The notes below the pieces were generated by a model. The model did not search any database and was not told where the DNA came from. It saw nothing but the letters and a program-made list of their open reading frames with translations. Of a DNA stretch of 64,000 nt, positions 44,885 through 57,096 are shown piece after piece; position 1 is the stretch's first letter; every line of letters begins with the position of its first letter. The stretch comes from Microbotryum silenes-acaulis (Eukaryota; Basidiomycota; Microbotryomycetes; Microbotryales; Microbotryaceae), in assembly GCA_003665825.1 (NCBI GenBank), contig QPFY01000012.1, positions 62,001-126,000 on the forward strand. Reading direction: 5' to 3'. The translations under genes were made by a program, and so were the position numbers.

Positions 44885-46090
44885 ATGAAGACTCCCGTTT
44901 TCCAGTTATTCTTCTCGACTGCCGTCATCGCCATAGTCCACGTTGCCTGGGCTTCGGCCAGCCCTTTCAGAGGAGAAGATGGCCTCGTCGTGTCACCGAG
45001 GGGTAAGTTGATCGCCGTTATTGACGCTCGTGACTGTCCAGGAGCGTTGCAGTCACCTGACTCTTGAGGTAATTTCCTACCATACACCCCTTATTTGAAC
45101 CCTTCGATCATCTTGTTTTGACCTGCATGTGAGTTCGCGTCAAACTTTGTGATGATACTACTGCTCACTTGCGGGAACGCCTTGGATCTGACCTGACATC
45201 GTACATGCGTTGTCGTATAGCCGTATCACTCTTGTAGCGGCGACCCGCGACATAGCTCGCCGTGCTAAAGCCGACGACGGCACCTGCTACACTCAATGCA
45301 TATTGCAATGGGGTGCCGCCTTTGGGTCAGTCTACGTTAGCAAGCCGTTTTCTTATGCTTGATCAGGGGCCACACCTGGCGGCAAGCTCATTGACGAACA
45401 ACCGCTGGAAACGTTCTTCGACTCCTTCCTGCAGGGGATTTGCGGGGAATAAATGGTGCGAATCGAAGTCCGTATGCCCAAAGGGCAAATCGAGTTATGC
45501 TTGGCGGAGCGAACCGAGCATGCCTTCAAACGACGACTTGACTGCTTGGAGTAAGCAGAATAACCCTCGTTTCAAGGATCTTCCCCCAACAGTTTCTGCT
45601 ATTCTTGTCCCCTTGGTCAGTTGGCAATCTCAAAAGTGACTTGTCGGCGCCCCGTCCTGCCGTTCTCCGCTCTGGGTGTCTCATCATTCCTTCGACCCCG
45701 CTGCTTGTCCATGAATCACTTTAATCTCCTGTATTGATAATGTTGCTTACGTCACGCCTTACTTCTCAGGACAAAAAGTGCATGAAGGGATGTTTCTCGA
45801 GCTGGCATCCCCATTTCCACGGCGCTCATAGCCATCCGTGAGTCCAAACAAATTGAACGTCTCGAGGGTAGCCTGCTTGTAACGCTCAACCATTGACCGT
45901 TCCTATCTGACGCCTACTGGCACTGGGTTGTTTCAGCGGCTCCCAAACAGAACTCCTTGACTCCGTCAAGACGACATACCTCTTTTGCTCCGATTCCTAC
46001 TGCAAGTCTCACCATGAAGACCCGTACTCTGGACCAACGGGCCCGTTTCATGTAAGCTCACGCTCTGTCTTCAGCGCCTCGCCGACATGA
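44885..46090 (+). CDS. small secreted protein with eight cysteines, unknown function
   Basis: No family recognised. Proposed exons are 44885-45002, 45238-45325, 45435-45615, 45770-45837 and 45937-46090, joining in frame to 202 residues. An N-terminal signal peptide (FFSTAVIAIVHVAWASA) is followed by four cysteine pairs, two of them in closely similar C-x3-C form: CYTQC, CESKSVC, CMKGC, and CSDSYC, each in a separate exon. His-rich segment HPHFHGAHSH in exon 4. A GT-AG exon alternative starting at 45367 would hit a stop at once, so the acceptor at 45434 is preferred. The one-pair-per-exon layout suggests a real gene, but splice choices are unverified. Effector-like by size and Cys content only. 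Confidence 0.55.
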
Positions 46091-48594
46091 GCACGGAAGA
46101 TTCTGATGCAACATCTCCGCACTCTGCCCCGCGATCTGAGCCGTCATACAGGCTTCGTCAGCTCTACAAGACATCCCGGCACATCGCATGTAGCATACTA
46201 TACATGCGATCTCTGTCACATCTTGAACCTTCCGCCTTTTGTGAAGACCCAAGACGAGGGGACGGTTGCCTGAGCGGCCGCGACGTCAAGGTCTACTCCA
46301 ACCCCACCGGCAGTTTTTTTTGCGCCACTCGCTCCCTCTCTTGACACTCCGCATTGTGTAAAACTTTCTCCGTACCCTCCATCTCGTTATATGGCTTCTT
46401 AGTTCGCTCATGATACGTATCAAATCCCACGCGACGTACCGTCCCGCGTCTTTTCGTTCTATCATGTTCGTACTTGAGCGAAGAAGGGCCTGTAACTCTG
46501 GAGTCCGATGTTCCACCCGGAACAGAAAAAATCTGCTCACGTTTATTCTGTTCAACCGTAACTTCCTGGTATACGTTAAGTACACTAACCGGTCATATGC
46601 TCGTGATTTGCACGCCTCAATAGTCTCGTACAAGCTTCCCTCCTCGGTGCCGACGCAAGCGCTATCTGCGAATGGCTGAGCCTGTTCTTTTCGGCCACCG
46701 CACACGAAATGAGATTCCCTAAGAATCTCAACGGCGCCCACGCTTTCCCGGTGTACTCAACCCAGTTTTCGTGCTCCGATGATGTCTTGCTCGCACTCGT
46801 TTAAGCGCAGCAACGGTCCTTTTTCATTCCTCTCTTGATGGTCAAGAGGGTCACGACGACGCTCGCTGCGAGATTGGGATCAAGCTGCTGCGCAGTCAGG
46901 GGCTTCCTTGACGAAGGAGTCCCAAGGTCTAGAAGCTGAAGTCTGCGCATGAAGGAAGACAGGGAGATTTGAGTAAAGACGTATAAAATCCGAGATAAGG
47001 AAATGTTGTGTCGTAGCGGGATACCGATGTTGGGAAACGACCCGGGGCACGCGGGTCTCGTTGAAGTGGCAGCGGAGTCCCAAGGGTGGAAGCGCGAAAG
47101 AAGGGAAGTATCCTTATAGAATCAATCACGATGAGAAGGTCTAGACACCAATAGAATATCTTCGTACCCGAACCACAAAGAGCATGGGAGTGAGGACAGA
47201 GAGGGGCGCCGGAATGACCCCTGGTCGCAAATTCGCTCGATCCCGAAAACATCTTGAAGTCGAGGATGTCTTTTGCCATAGCTCGTGGATCGCCGCGGCG
47301 GGTTGCATCATCGATCATCGAGCAGATATTGAGGGGCAAAAATGAGGTTGTCCACGCATGCCTTTGACTATGGAGTTCGGAGCACAGGGATGGTTCAGTA
47401 CGTTCCAGCCGTTCGTTGTCAGTGAGGGAGCTCGTGGTAGCGCAACGGACGCTGCATCCTGTGACCACTCGTAACAGCCTATCACACTGACAGCACATGA
47501 ATATATCCTGCCAGATATGGAGCAAAACTGAATGATGGCTAACCCAGACTCACCTGTGCAGTAGCCCTCGGCATAAGTGTGCCAGTCCGGAATAATTGTC
47601 CCGAGCTATGCCACTTCCCCGCGGCGCTGACACAAGCCGGTGGACCAGCCAAGTCACTCACGTAAACGCAAAAGCCCGGGTTTTGGATGAGTAAACAATA
47701 TGAAGTAGAGGAGGTGTTTGCTTGCTGGGAGATCTGCGCACCACGAAGGAGTTGGTGTGTTGGGAATGAGGGTTAGGAATCGCGCGCGTTCATTGGTAAT
47801 CTGTTTAGAAGCGCTCGTCTGTCTAGTGAAGCCTGGCGATGCGCACCAACCGTTGTCTTCTCTCCAAGGTTGGATTACACGCTCGTCAGGTACGCATGTT
47901 TAGCTTCACAGTCACTTTCGTTGCAATTAACTGAGGGTTGGATTACACGCTCGTCAGTCTCTTATTGAAGGGTCCCGGTTGTCGTTGGCTTTGCGTTCCA
48001 CCGGTCCGGGGACGACAGCGGCTTTGGTCGTCGAAGTGATGAGAGCGAGGGCGAACGGGGTTTTGAAATTGACTCATGTTTTGGGGCTTGCGGAAATGGG
48101 TGGGACTGAGCGTTTGAGAGGGACCAGGGTTGGCGTGGAAGAGGGAGAAAGAGAAAAGAACCATTTGGTGGTCTATAAATCGAATTCTTCAGAACCACCG
48201 GCCTCGGTCTCGTTATCGACATCTTGGGCCTCGCCCGCCCATCGCTCGACCACCGGGATCCCGCACCTGCAGTGGTCGTCTGATCGATTCGCCGAACCAA
48301 ATAGGAGATCCGATTCGCACGAGATCGGCGTTGGAGATCGACAGAAGATTGTGGCGATGGCGATCGGAAAAGCGATAGAAGGATAAGGATCGACCGACTC
48401 TGGCTTTAACTAGCTGTCAGTTACATCTCGAGCGATCGACGCAGTTATAGCTGCCCCGGTAGCATACAGCTCAATTTCAGGAATCCGGAAACGCGTGGCA
48501 TTGAAATTACACGTGAGCTGAGGACCAGGTCCAGCAGTTAGGCAGATTTTACAAGTTGTTCGGAAACGCTTCGCAGGGTAGGTAATGTGACCTT
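46091..48594. other. intergenic, with a 22-bp direct repeat
   Basis: Several ORFs up to 198 codons (for example minus 46929-47525) show no domain or codon pattern I trust. GGTTGGATTACACGCTCGTCAG occurs at 47868-47889 and again at 47936-47957. Confidence 0.4.
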
Positions 48595-49658
48595 AGTCCT
48601 CCGGTGTCGGGTTGAGGGTGATGAGGTTGAACTCGAGCAAGTTTGACAACTCGATGATCTCCTTCACCCTCACGGCGGTGTCCTGTCACCACACCAACGA
48701 TATTCAGCAGACAGCTTATATGCTTATGATCGAAACAAGTTTTGAAAATATACCTGTAGCAGATTCATGGTGATCTTGCCTCAATTTATAGGCGAGTTCC
48801 TTCGTCCGTCGAGTTCGATGAGGTTGCCCTTGTGTTCGACAAAGGTGCAGAAATGCAGATCGACTTGAGTGTCGAGGTCGGGGGTCTGTGGTGGAAGATT
48901 CGTTGTGGGGAGAAATACTAAGATGATGTTGTAGACCAGGATCGGATTACTGGAAGGACTTGCAGCCGTTTGACCGCTCGAAGCAGTTTCGGTGTGCACC
49001 CGCTCGAGCTCGTCGGTCGCGGTCAAGAGCTGGGCTCGTTCAAGTGGGGTCTGAGATTTCGGATGGGATAGGGAGAGAATTGATCAGTTTTCACCTCACT
49101 TCGGAAGTAACACGTCAAGCGCTACGAACCTTGTCTTTGCATTGCTCAAACAGCTGTGTCAAGTACCCTGGTTCTGTCGGGGATGTCAACGCCAGCCTCG
49201 TCGATGTCAGTCATGTGGGGGCGAGATTTGGACACCGAGGGCGGGCAAGAACGAACCCAGTGGCACGCCCGCATTCGCCAAGGCGTGCAGCAAGCCGAAT
49301 GTCCCACACGCGTTCGAAATCGTCTGCTTGAAGTAGATGATGTCGGCGACATGCTCTACGCCGTCGTCCTCGATGCGAGCGTCTTCCTCGAGTCGGGCCT
49401 TTTCGTAGGCTTCGGTGATGGGAACAAGAGGATCACGGCCTGGGAAACAAAACAGCGGGTTGTCAGTGCGTAATCTCTACTGTAGATTGAAGGTAGTCTC
49501 CACTCCACCTTGACCGGTTGCTTGACCCAGCCCAACACCTCGACGTCCAGTCCCTAGCAGTCCTGCAGTGGACGAGTACTGGCCGAGTGGGACCACGTGT
49601 TGAACGACTCGGGGTTGGATTCGAGAGGGAGCCAGCGTTGTCGTTCTTTGGAGGCCAT
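48595..49658 (-). pseudogene. ubiquitin C-terminal hydrolase (UCH, peptidase C12), broken
   Basis: Start MASKERQRWLPLESNPE at 49658; family blocks follow in order on the minus strand: PVK/AVILLFP, ITEAYEKARLEED, the catalytic Cys in TISNACGTFGLLHAL, YLTQLFEQCKDK, TDELERVHTETAS, the catalytic His in VDLHFCTF and the Asp in ELDGR, then KEIIELSNLLEFNLITLNP. The frame is interrupted repeatedly: an in-frame TAG near 49505 before GLDVEVLG, a one-base loss within FP/ITEAYE near 49415, a shift near 49165 before YLTQLF, and TGA in place of the usual His in SPIN(H)GKI near 48780. Four independent lesions make decay likelier than read error. Two introns are still recognisable. Confidence 0.8.
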
Positions 49659-49879
49659 GGTTTTGTACGGAGCTGTTTCACCAATCGTGGCTGAGCGCGG
49701 ATGACGAAGCGCGAGAGAAGCTTCCGACGACGACGACGAGGTCCGCGCGCACAGAGGGGAGACATAATTGCGCATTCCAGCTGGTTTGTAATGGGAACTA
49801 ACGCCAGCGAGACCGGGCGGCTTGTGAGCCTGGAAAGGAGTCTCACCTTCTTTGATTGGAACCCATGAGTAACAACAAC
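49659..49879. other. short gap between the UCH relic and the LINE
   Basis: No feature recognised. A minus-strand ORF crosses it but has no motif. Confidence 0.3.
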
Positions 49880-51950
49880 AACAACGGCAACATCAGCTCC
49901 ACTTCGCTTCCCCAAAGAGGCCGACCTGCGCCAGCTTCAAGTCGCTACGGGTCTTACCGTGGGTAAGACACTAAGTTGCAAGGTCGACCTCCTTTTTCAT
50001 TCCACGTAATCTGGTGCTGGTGTAATTCAATGCACCCTTGCTGAATTCTTCTCGGACGCCGAAGGTGTCCGCCTCTTCAATCAGAAGATCGAGGAGTTTG
50101 GTTCCGTCTTGAAGCGACGCACTCAGTACGTCGGCAAGACCAAGCATACTAGTATCTCTGGGGTCTATGATTTCATTCTTGCACTCAAGGACCCCAAGTC
50201 CTTCTCCCCGCCTCGCTCAATCTCGAACGTGACGGGGTCACGGAGCGGATCTCGCTGAAGATTACCGGTGGCATGCGCCACTGCGTCTTCTGTCGATCGG
50301 GCTCCCATGTCCGAAAGGACTGCCCTTCCGCTCCCGCATGCAGAATCTGCACGATGACCTCGCATGCCACGCAACACTGCCCTGATCGCCATGTGTCGGG
50401 GGGCCCCCGACGTCACGTGCTTCGCAAGCTCCCTCCGCCACCACCGCCGGACCCAAGCCCGCTTCCGCGACCTCCACGTCGGACCGCTTTCGACCAAAAA
50501 ACGTCGAATGGAGCATGCTCCGGCTGCCCAACCTGAACCGTCGTTGAACGAGTCCCAGCCCGAACCGTCGAACGAGCCCCCCGCCTTCTCTTTGAATTTT
50601 TCCCCCTCAGGCTGCCAACCAGCCTGCTGCCAACCAGCCTGCTGCCAACCAGGGAACTGCCTCTTCCCTCGTTGAAAAAGTCTCCGAGTGCCCCAGCTCA
50701 GAGATCATTCCTCCCTCCCCAAGCCCTGCTCCGGCCACGCCAAACACGATCATGACCCGGTCAAAGTCGATTGCCGCCCCATCCATCGCCCCGGACACCC
50801 CTCTTGCTGCCCTCCAAGATACCGAGCCGATTTCGAAGCCCTCCTCGCCCAAGTCGATGCACTCAGCCGCGCCCAAAGCCCGACCCGATGACACCGACAC
50901 CGACGACGATGCCGAAGAAGAAGCCGAAGACCAGGGAGCACCCCTCAAAGACGTGGAAAACGCTATGGATCAAGATGATGAGCACAACTAAGATCCCAAA
51001 CGTGTCTTTTGTTGCTGCTAACGTGCAGTCAATCAATGAAGGCCGTAAGCGTGCGTCTCTTTTCTCCAGTCTCCGATCCCATAACACCGATGTCTTTCTC
51101 CTGAGCAAAACGCGCCGACCTACCCCGGAACGTGTTGGCCAGTGGACTCAGGCGTGCCAAGACTTGAAGCTTTCTGCTGTTTTCACTCCTTTTAACAACA
51201 CTGCCATACTCTGGAAGAGCGACTTGCCGGTCGTTACTATTGACCCGGAGTCACCTCCCAACAATCTTTGTGCTTCCTTCCCTTTCCTGGACCGAGTCTC
51301 CGACGCCACTTTCTGTGTGGGTGACTCAAAAGTCCGGGCAGTATCAATATACGCGCCCTCTTCCGACAAGCCAGACAAAAGAACACTTCCTCTCTCACCT
51401 CAGCACCGCCCTCCGTCGACTGACGCGCAACGACCCCTCCCCGGGGCCTGCGCTCCTCATCGGGGGCGATTGGAACTGTGTTGAGTCCCAACTCCTCGAT
51501 TCGGAAAACCAAAATGGCACGAATTATGGGGCTCAGGAGATGCGTGATCTTGCCATTCCGAACAACCTCTCCGACGTCTATCGCTTCCACCACCCCAAAG
51601 GACGAGCCACAACGAACCGCTCGGCGCCCGGCACTTGCCGATGCCTCGACCGCATCCATGTTTCGCCGGACTGGGTGGACCTCTTTCGCGACCACAAATC
51701 TGGGCTCCTGTCCTTAAATCCACTCATTCGATGGTGGTCGCACGATTCCAGATCCCGGGCGCCATCGACATCGATCCGGGCAAATTCACCTGTTTCAGAC
51801 TTCTCCATCCAGACTAAAAGCTCGTCATCCTTCGCTGAGCTCACAGCTCCGAAGATTGCTCGTCGAGTCACCAGCGTGTGTCGGCGAAATTGCCAGGCTC
51901 AGGTCGCAGGGGAGGACATGTCGTACGACGTTTCTTTGAGCCACTTCTGA
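49880..51950 (+). mobile_element. Tad-like non-LTR retrotransposon, 3'-truncated and frameshifted
   Basis: Part of a LINE. ORF1 region: FPKEADLRQLQVATGLTVG near 49910, then two CCHC zinc knuckles (CVFCRSGSHVRKDC and CRICTMTSHATQHC, 50282-50380) and a Pro/Ser-rich linker. ORF2 start: apurinic-type endonuclease domain beginning about 50995 (VSFVAANVQSINEGRKR), with SIYAPSSD near 51345 and catalytic GGDWNCVES near 51461. Frame changes occur near 50210 and near 51370, so neither ORF is whole. After about 51940 homology to the duplicate at 41393 ends and no reverse transcriptase follows. The loss of the 3' half is unusual, since LINEs normally lose their 5' end. Confidence 0.78.
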
Positions 51951-54858
51951 GAACGCGACTTGTTGGAGAGCACTATCCGCCACCAAATACCGGCGACGAG
52001 TGTAGTAAAGGCAGAGTGCACCCCCCTCTTGCGGCGGCCCCTTGGCAATGCACCGACCAAGGCCGTTTAACATGCTGATTCGCCGAGTCCATCCACTTCC
52101 CAAACTTAGGCGCTGAGAGAGTCGTCTTCATCGATAGGGAGAGTCTTGGGCACCACCCCACTGTTGTGGCACTAGTGCGCTCAAATTCCGACACTGTGTC
52201 GTGCTAAGCGATCGGACCTCTACGGAGACACATGAGCCTGAACATGTCGGCCGCGGAAAGATGCAGACCTGCTTCAAGCGTCTATTGCAGTATGATAGGG
52301 GAATAACTTAGGCACGTCAAATATGATCGTATTTCGAGCCCCTGTTGCAGACGAAACCGCAACCAAGAAGCCAAGGAGTTGAGCGCAACTACCTCCCTCG
52401 GACGGCAATGCAGTGCGAGTCGAACAGGGAGAGGCTGGCGAGCTGTAACATGCACCCTTCCGATGATACGGTAGCTCTCTTTGACGAACATCGCGAATGT
52501 TGTCGGAGATACGGTTGTCTGTGTCAGTGATCTCTGAGTTGGGCCGCGATCGTTGCCGAAGGCCCCGAGGCTCTCGAACGCGGCGATCCACGGCGCTCCA
52601 AGCCTGGACCAACGATTTTCGCGTTAGGACGTTCAGGCCCAGGCCGTTCAGACCCAGGCCGTTCAGGCCCAAGTCGTCGCGTCGACGGTGAGATCGTGAG
52701 ACAGAACCCTCGCGTCCAAGGTGAGACCAAACACGACGGACTCGGACGGTTCGACAGGCTACAGCGAACGCTGGCAGTGGTGCTGCGGTTGTATCAACTA
52801 GCAACTTTGGGTCTCTCGCAACGTTCCCTTCACTCGTTTTTCGAACCACTAAAACTTGGGCTCTGATGAATACGGTTTTCAACATCATGAAACTTGGTAA
52901 CAAATTGCATAACCCGTACGGAGTAGTCCATCGCGCCGAAACCTACCACCAAGCCTGGCTTTACCGGCTCTCGGGTCCCGGAACGCCGACGAGTGCGAAC
53001 TCGGCGGGCTTTGACGAGAGATTCTTGGCGCGCAAACTTTTTGTGCTGACCGCATGACGACCATTTTCGACAACGGATGCAATATTCAACTGGGATCGAA
53101 TGATGATCTTAAAGAAGTCTACTTCAGGCCACAGCTTAAGTAGGTAGAACGAGAGGAAGCAAGGAGAGCGTCATAAATAACCAAGCATGTGTGCGAGGAA
53201 GGGTTCCTAACTTGATCCGGGGCGCCGAGAGCAATCCTTGCACGCACGTGCACTGTGGGCGCCGCTGCTTCAACGAATCACAGTCGACGATGGGAAGGGG
53301 TGCACGGGTCGGAAGGGGTTTTGATGAGGAGCAGGGGTTAATTGAAAATGGGGGGGACCCCTGGACGGCCGAGCAAAACCGGCGCCGATGATGGGCTCAC
53401 CTTCCGCTTGTTGATCGAGCCGCTCTCAGTTCGGATTTGGAGTTTGGGCGATCGGCATTCGGGTCCGAGCTCAGGCCCGGCAAGGTCATGGGAGGAAGCA
53501 GAGCCTAATGAAAGGTCTTTATATCTACAAAGGTTATCCGCGCAGGATGACGGGAAGCCTTCGTCCCCACCATTTCGAGCGATTCGAAGCGACCAAGTTG
53601 CGGTAGCCGTCAAGGCGCGAGATGGGGCAGAATGACTCGGGGGCGAAACTCGATCTCGACCCGGAGCGGCGACAGGGTGAGCAGAAAGGACTAGCTCCTC
53701 AAAATGCACGTGTGCCCACGGGCTGCTTGTGGAAGCAGAATTCTCGTTTGCGGAACAGTTGCCTCATTAGTCGCCAAGAGGGAAACCTAATGTCCCTCCT
53801 GGCCTGCGCGCCGAATCTTGTAATTGTGACGTCCCAGCTTTCGGCTAGCACTCGCGCGCCTGCCCCATCGGGCGGCCCCTCACCGGGTTGGAAAGGCTCC
53901 CAGGAGCTCGAGGCGCGAACGCTGTCGCGGTCCGGTCGGGAGCGAATTCGGCACCAGTGGGACGCTTGTGGAGAACATGTGGATAGACACCTACCTGTCA
54001 GCTGATCTACAGGCCCAAGGCGGGGCTCCTTGGTTTCCTGCCCCGGTTGATAACACCCCTCAATCGATGCACGCCCGAGTTGGAGCAAGTGAGTCTGAGG
54101 CTCATCCCAGCGTGCCTACCAGCCTACGCCTCGCTACCAGACGTCAGCCGATTGCGATCGAAACCCGTATTCTCGATTACAGTATCTCTCGAGTTGGGTA
54201 CAAATCTACAACGGATATTCACATTGTGATTTCAAACTAGGACCGATCTCTTGTCCCCACTTTGTTGGCAGTGTAGCAGCTTATGTGAAACTCGCGATCA
54301 TCTTCATTCAGCCAGAGCAACTCTGATTTCGATCAGTTCGCAAAGCCGGAAAGTTTCGATCAGCGCACGGTCCTCGAGTCATGCCTACACAATCATCGGA
54401 AACGGCTCTAGTACCAAAATGTAAAAGAAACATGGATCGATGGACAGCCATGGCGTCATCGACTTTCGGTAGGGAGAAAAAGAACTCGGCGCCCATGCAT
54501 TGACGATGCCAGCGCCCCAGCTCCCTCCCGCACATTTGCTTGGACTTGGAGCGGGAGAAGTGCCCATTCGGGTAGGTCGTGCCTGGCACGCGCTGCCGCC
54601 CGCCCGGGTTCCGGCGTGAGCTGGAGCACAAAGCTCGCGCCTGTCTTTAATTCCTGTCTTTAATTCCATGACATCAATATTGTTCTCCTTTTTCTCATAC
54701 TGCGTACACGTACTTCAAAGACATCCAAATGTGAGTATAAAAGGCGAGGTGTTCGCGCTTTCACTCTCTCCTTCCTTCTCATACCATCTCCCATCATCTT
54801 TCCAAGGCTTCCCAGCTCCCCACCCCCACCTTCACCGACCCCTTTCCCTCGAGTCAGA
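51951..54858. other. intergenic, with a 15-bp minisatellite
   Basis: No supportable gene in about 2.9 kb. CGTTCAGGCCCAGGC-type units are repeated about three times at 52630-52674. The last 150 bp, with GAGTATAAAAGG at about 54733, form the promoter of copy D. Confidence 0.45.
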
Positions 54859-56048
54859 ATGTTCTCCGCTCGCTCCGGTGTCATCGCCGCGACCTTGCTC
54901 GTCCTCCAATCGACTCGCTCGATTGCAGCTCCCCTATCGGACAACGCTGTGCATGGGCTCGAGAAGCGCATCACTTGCCACACCAACGAGATCGCCGTCA
55001 GTGAGTCTGGTTCTACCTCCTAAGCTCCCCTACTCTCCTCTGCGCTTCCGGCTCGGTTGCCTTGCATGTCCCTCATCTACTCGGCCCTAGATCCATTACT
55101 CTTTTAACCTATCCGACCAATGATGCCACGATTCAGTGTACTAACCGCTCGACCGTTGCTCACTTCCCTCTTCTCCACAGACAATGCTTGCGTTTCTTGC
55201 GTTTCTCTTTACACGAACGCCTCGACCTGCTCTCGATCCGCCCCTTTGACGTGCACGTACGGTGTGGTCAACTCTGCCCGCAAGTGAGTGAAGAGCACCT
55301 GTTCCGTCATTCTGTAACTAGATTGAAAGACCCTCTGTCCTGAGTCTGACCCTCGGTTCGCTGCTTTGTCACTCAGGTGCGCGGCCGTGAACTGCACCGC
55401 CGAGCCCGGAACATACCTCAGCGTCGATGGTGAGTATTTGTCTTCTCCAGAGGTTTAATATCTTCAACTTCAGATCTCCAGTGGACTGATACGGAATGTC
55501 ACTTGCGGCTCCCCTCACAGGCAAGCAATGCGCGAACTGCGCCGACCCCAATGCGTTGACCTGCACCAACACGACGACCCTTACCTGCGCCCAAGACTAC
55601 ACGCTCGTCGCCAATGAATGCGTTTACGGCGCCCCTTACGGCCAGTTCACCGGTTATGGCTTGGCCAAGCCCTACTTGGCCAAGCAACAGCCCTTCAAGG
55701 CCATCACGGCTGAAGACGGTGACCCGCAAAACTGCGCACGCGCCCAACCCAAGGCCCGCGGTAAGTCGTGTTCGGTTTTACATGCGCGTTTTCCTCCGCC
55801 TTCCACGTATCCTTACGGAGTTCTTCTCGGTCGCAGTCATCTTCTTCATCGGTAACTCCTTCAATCCCGCTACCTGCACCGGCCAGAACGGAGCTCTTGA
55901 CCAGAACATCTTGAAGACCAACGACCCGACCTCGGCGATCTTGCTCAAGGGCAACTGCACCGAGCTCGCCAGGAGCCCCTTCGTTACGGCGCAGAAAGCC
56001 GGTCCCGCCTGCCAACAGGTGTTCATCGGCCCCGACCAAGCCCTCTGA
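54859..56048 (+). CDS. family copy D: secreted Cys-rich protein
   Basis: Unknown function. Exons are 54859-55000, 55181-55283, 55377-55429, 55521-55760 and 55837-56048 (249 residues), phases 1,2,1,1. Signal peptide MFSARSGVIAATLLVLQST and pro-segment ending GLEKR. Mature motifs include NACVSCVSLYTNASTC, PLTCTYG, AVNCTAEPG, QCANCADPNALTC, and in exon 5 CTGQNGALDQNILK. Several N-x-S/T sequons. A TATAAA box lies about 125 bp before the ATG. The shared CGG-N2-CCG element is not clear here: only a degenerate CCCGGGTTCCGGCGTGAG lies near 54601. Exon 5 starts VIFFIGNSFNPATC, as in copy E, so D and E look like close relatives. Confidence 0.86.
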
Positions 56049-57096
56049 ACGCTCTCATTCCTCATCAAAGTCACTAAGCGAGCGCTTGGAGATGACTTCT
56101 CCCAACCACCGTTTCCCTGTTCCCCACCAACAGAACCCGTCTCTTCACTTCCTGAAACCAAATGGTAACATGTATCCAGTAGTTTATACACACCTTATAA
56201 CATTAGTAATTGATTTTGCAACGGACTTTGCGTCTCTGCCTTTGGGCAGATCGATGCCCATCCAACATCCTACATGTCACAGACATATCTATCTCCCGAG
56301 AGACTGTGAGAAGCCAACAGTTAGCCGAGCCCGCATCGGAATGGCTCCGAGGCCCACCTTACAAACCAATTTAGTATTGCCCCTGCATGGACACTACCTG
56401 CCTCAGCAATCCACATGCTTGTGAGAGAATGTAGAAATGCAAACTCTTCGTCTCGCATCTCTATTTCGTCCATTTCTCTGCCATTTCGCATCTTTCCACA
56501 GCCCGACTGAATACCAGCCCTAAGCTCAGCGCTCAGCGCTGTCAGTAGCCAGTCGGAATTGCGCCGCACGCGCGTGATCCGCGGGAGAGAGGGTCGGACT
56601 CGGGGAGGTGGGCCATTTGCGTGCGGGCCATGGCTGCCACGGTATCGCCGGAGTTGCCACTGCGCGCCGCACGACGAAGGGGATGCCTCATAGCCCTATG
56701 AGTAGGTCTGAGTAGCTAGAACCATCAAGTCCAGGTCACAAATTGCTTCCGGTCTAAAGGCAAAAACGACAGATTGTAAGTTATGCACATCAGAGGGGTA
56801 GATCTCACAGCCCGGCGGCCGACTCGGAGCCTGCCAGTCGCAACTGGAGCTCCAAGCCATCGCGTTGCCCGTAATTTTCGGTGCCGAGCCCGACCCTCGC
56901 ACGTGAGACACTGATGTAATTTGCCTGCTTGTGCAAGTCCGCCCAGAACATCTCGGTGGGGAAGTGCAATCACAAAAGATGAGACTTTACATGGTTTGCT
57001 GTTTGCTGTTTTCTTCCTTCTCACATCTTTCCAAGACTTCCCAGGTCCCCTAGTACCCACACATCCCCCGCCCCACCCCGTCTCCCCTGAGCCGAA
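56049..57096. other. intergenic between copies D and E
   Basis: Contains the copy E promoter with the shared element at 56878-56887. No other gene recognised. Confidence 0.45.
56868..56888 (+). promoter_or_regulatory. shared upstream element of copy E
   Basis: CCCGTAATTTTCGGTGCCGA with core at 56878-56887, 209 bp before the ATG. The wider match to the copy A element differs by one extra T. Confidence 0.55.

Noticed and set aside
46929..47525. 198-codon minus-strand ORF
   Set aside because: No motif, no signal peptide, and no conserved neighbour exon. Kept only as part of the intergenic note.
47868..47957. 22-bp direct repeat as a transposon target duplication
   Set aside because: Only 46 bp lie between the copies and no element is visible, so it is noted as a plain repeat.
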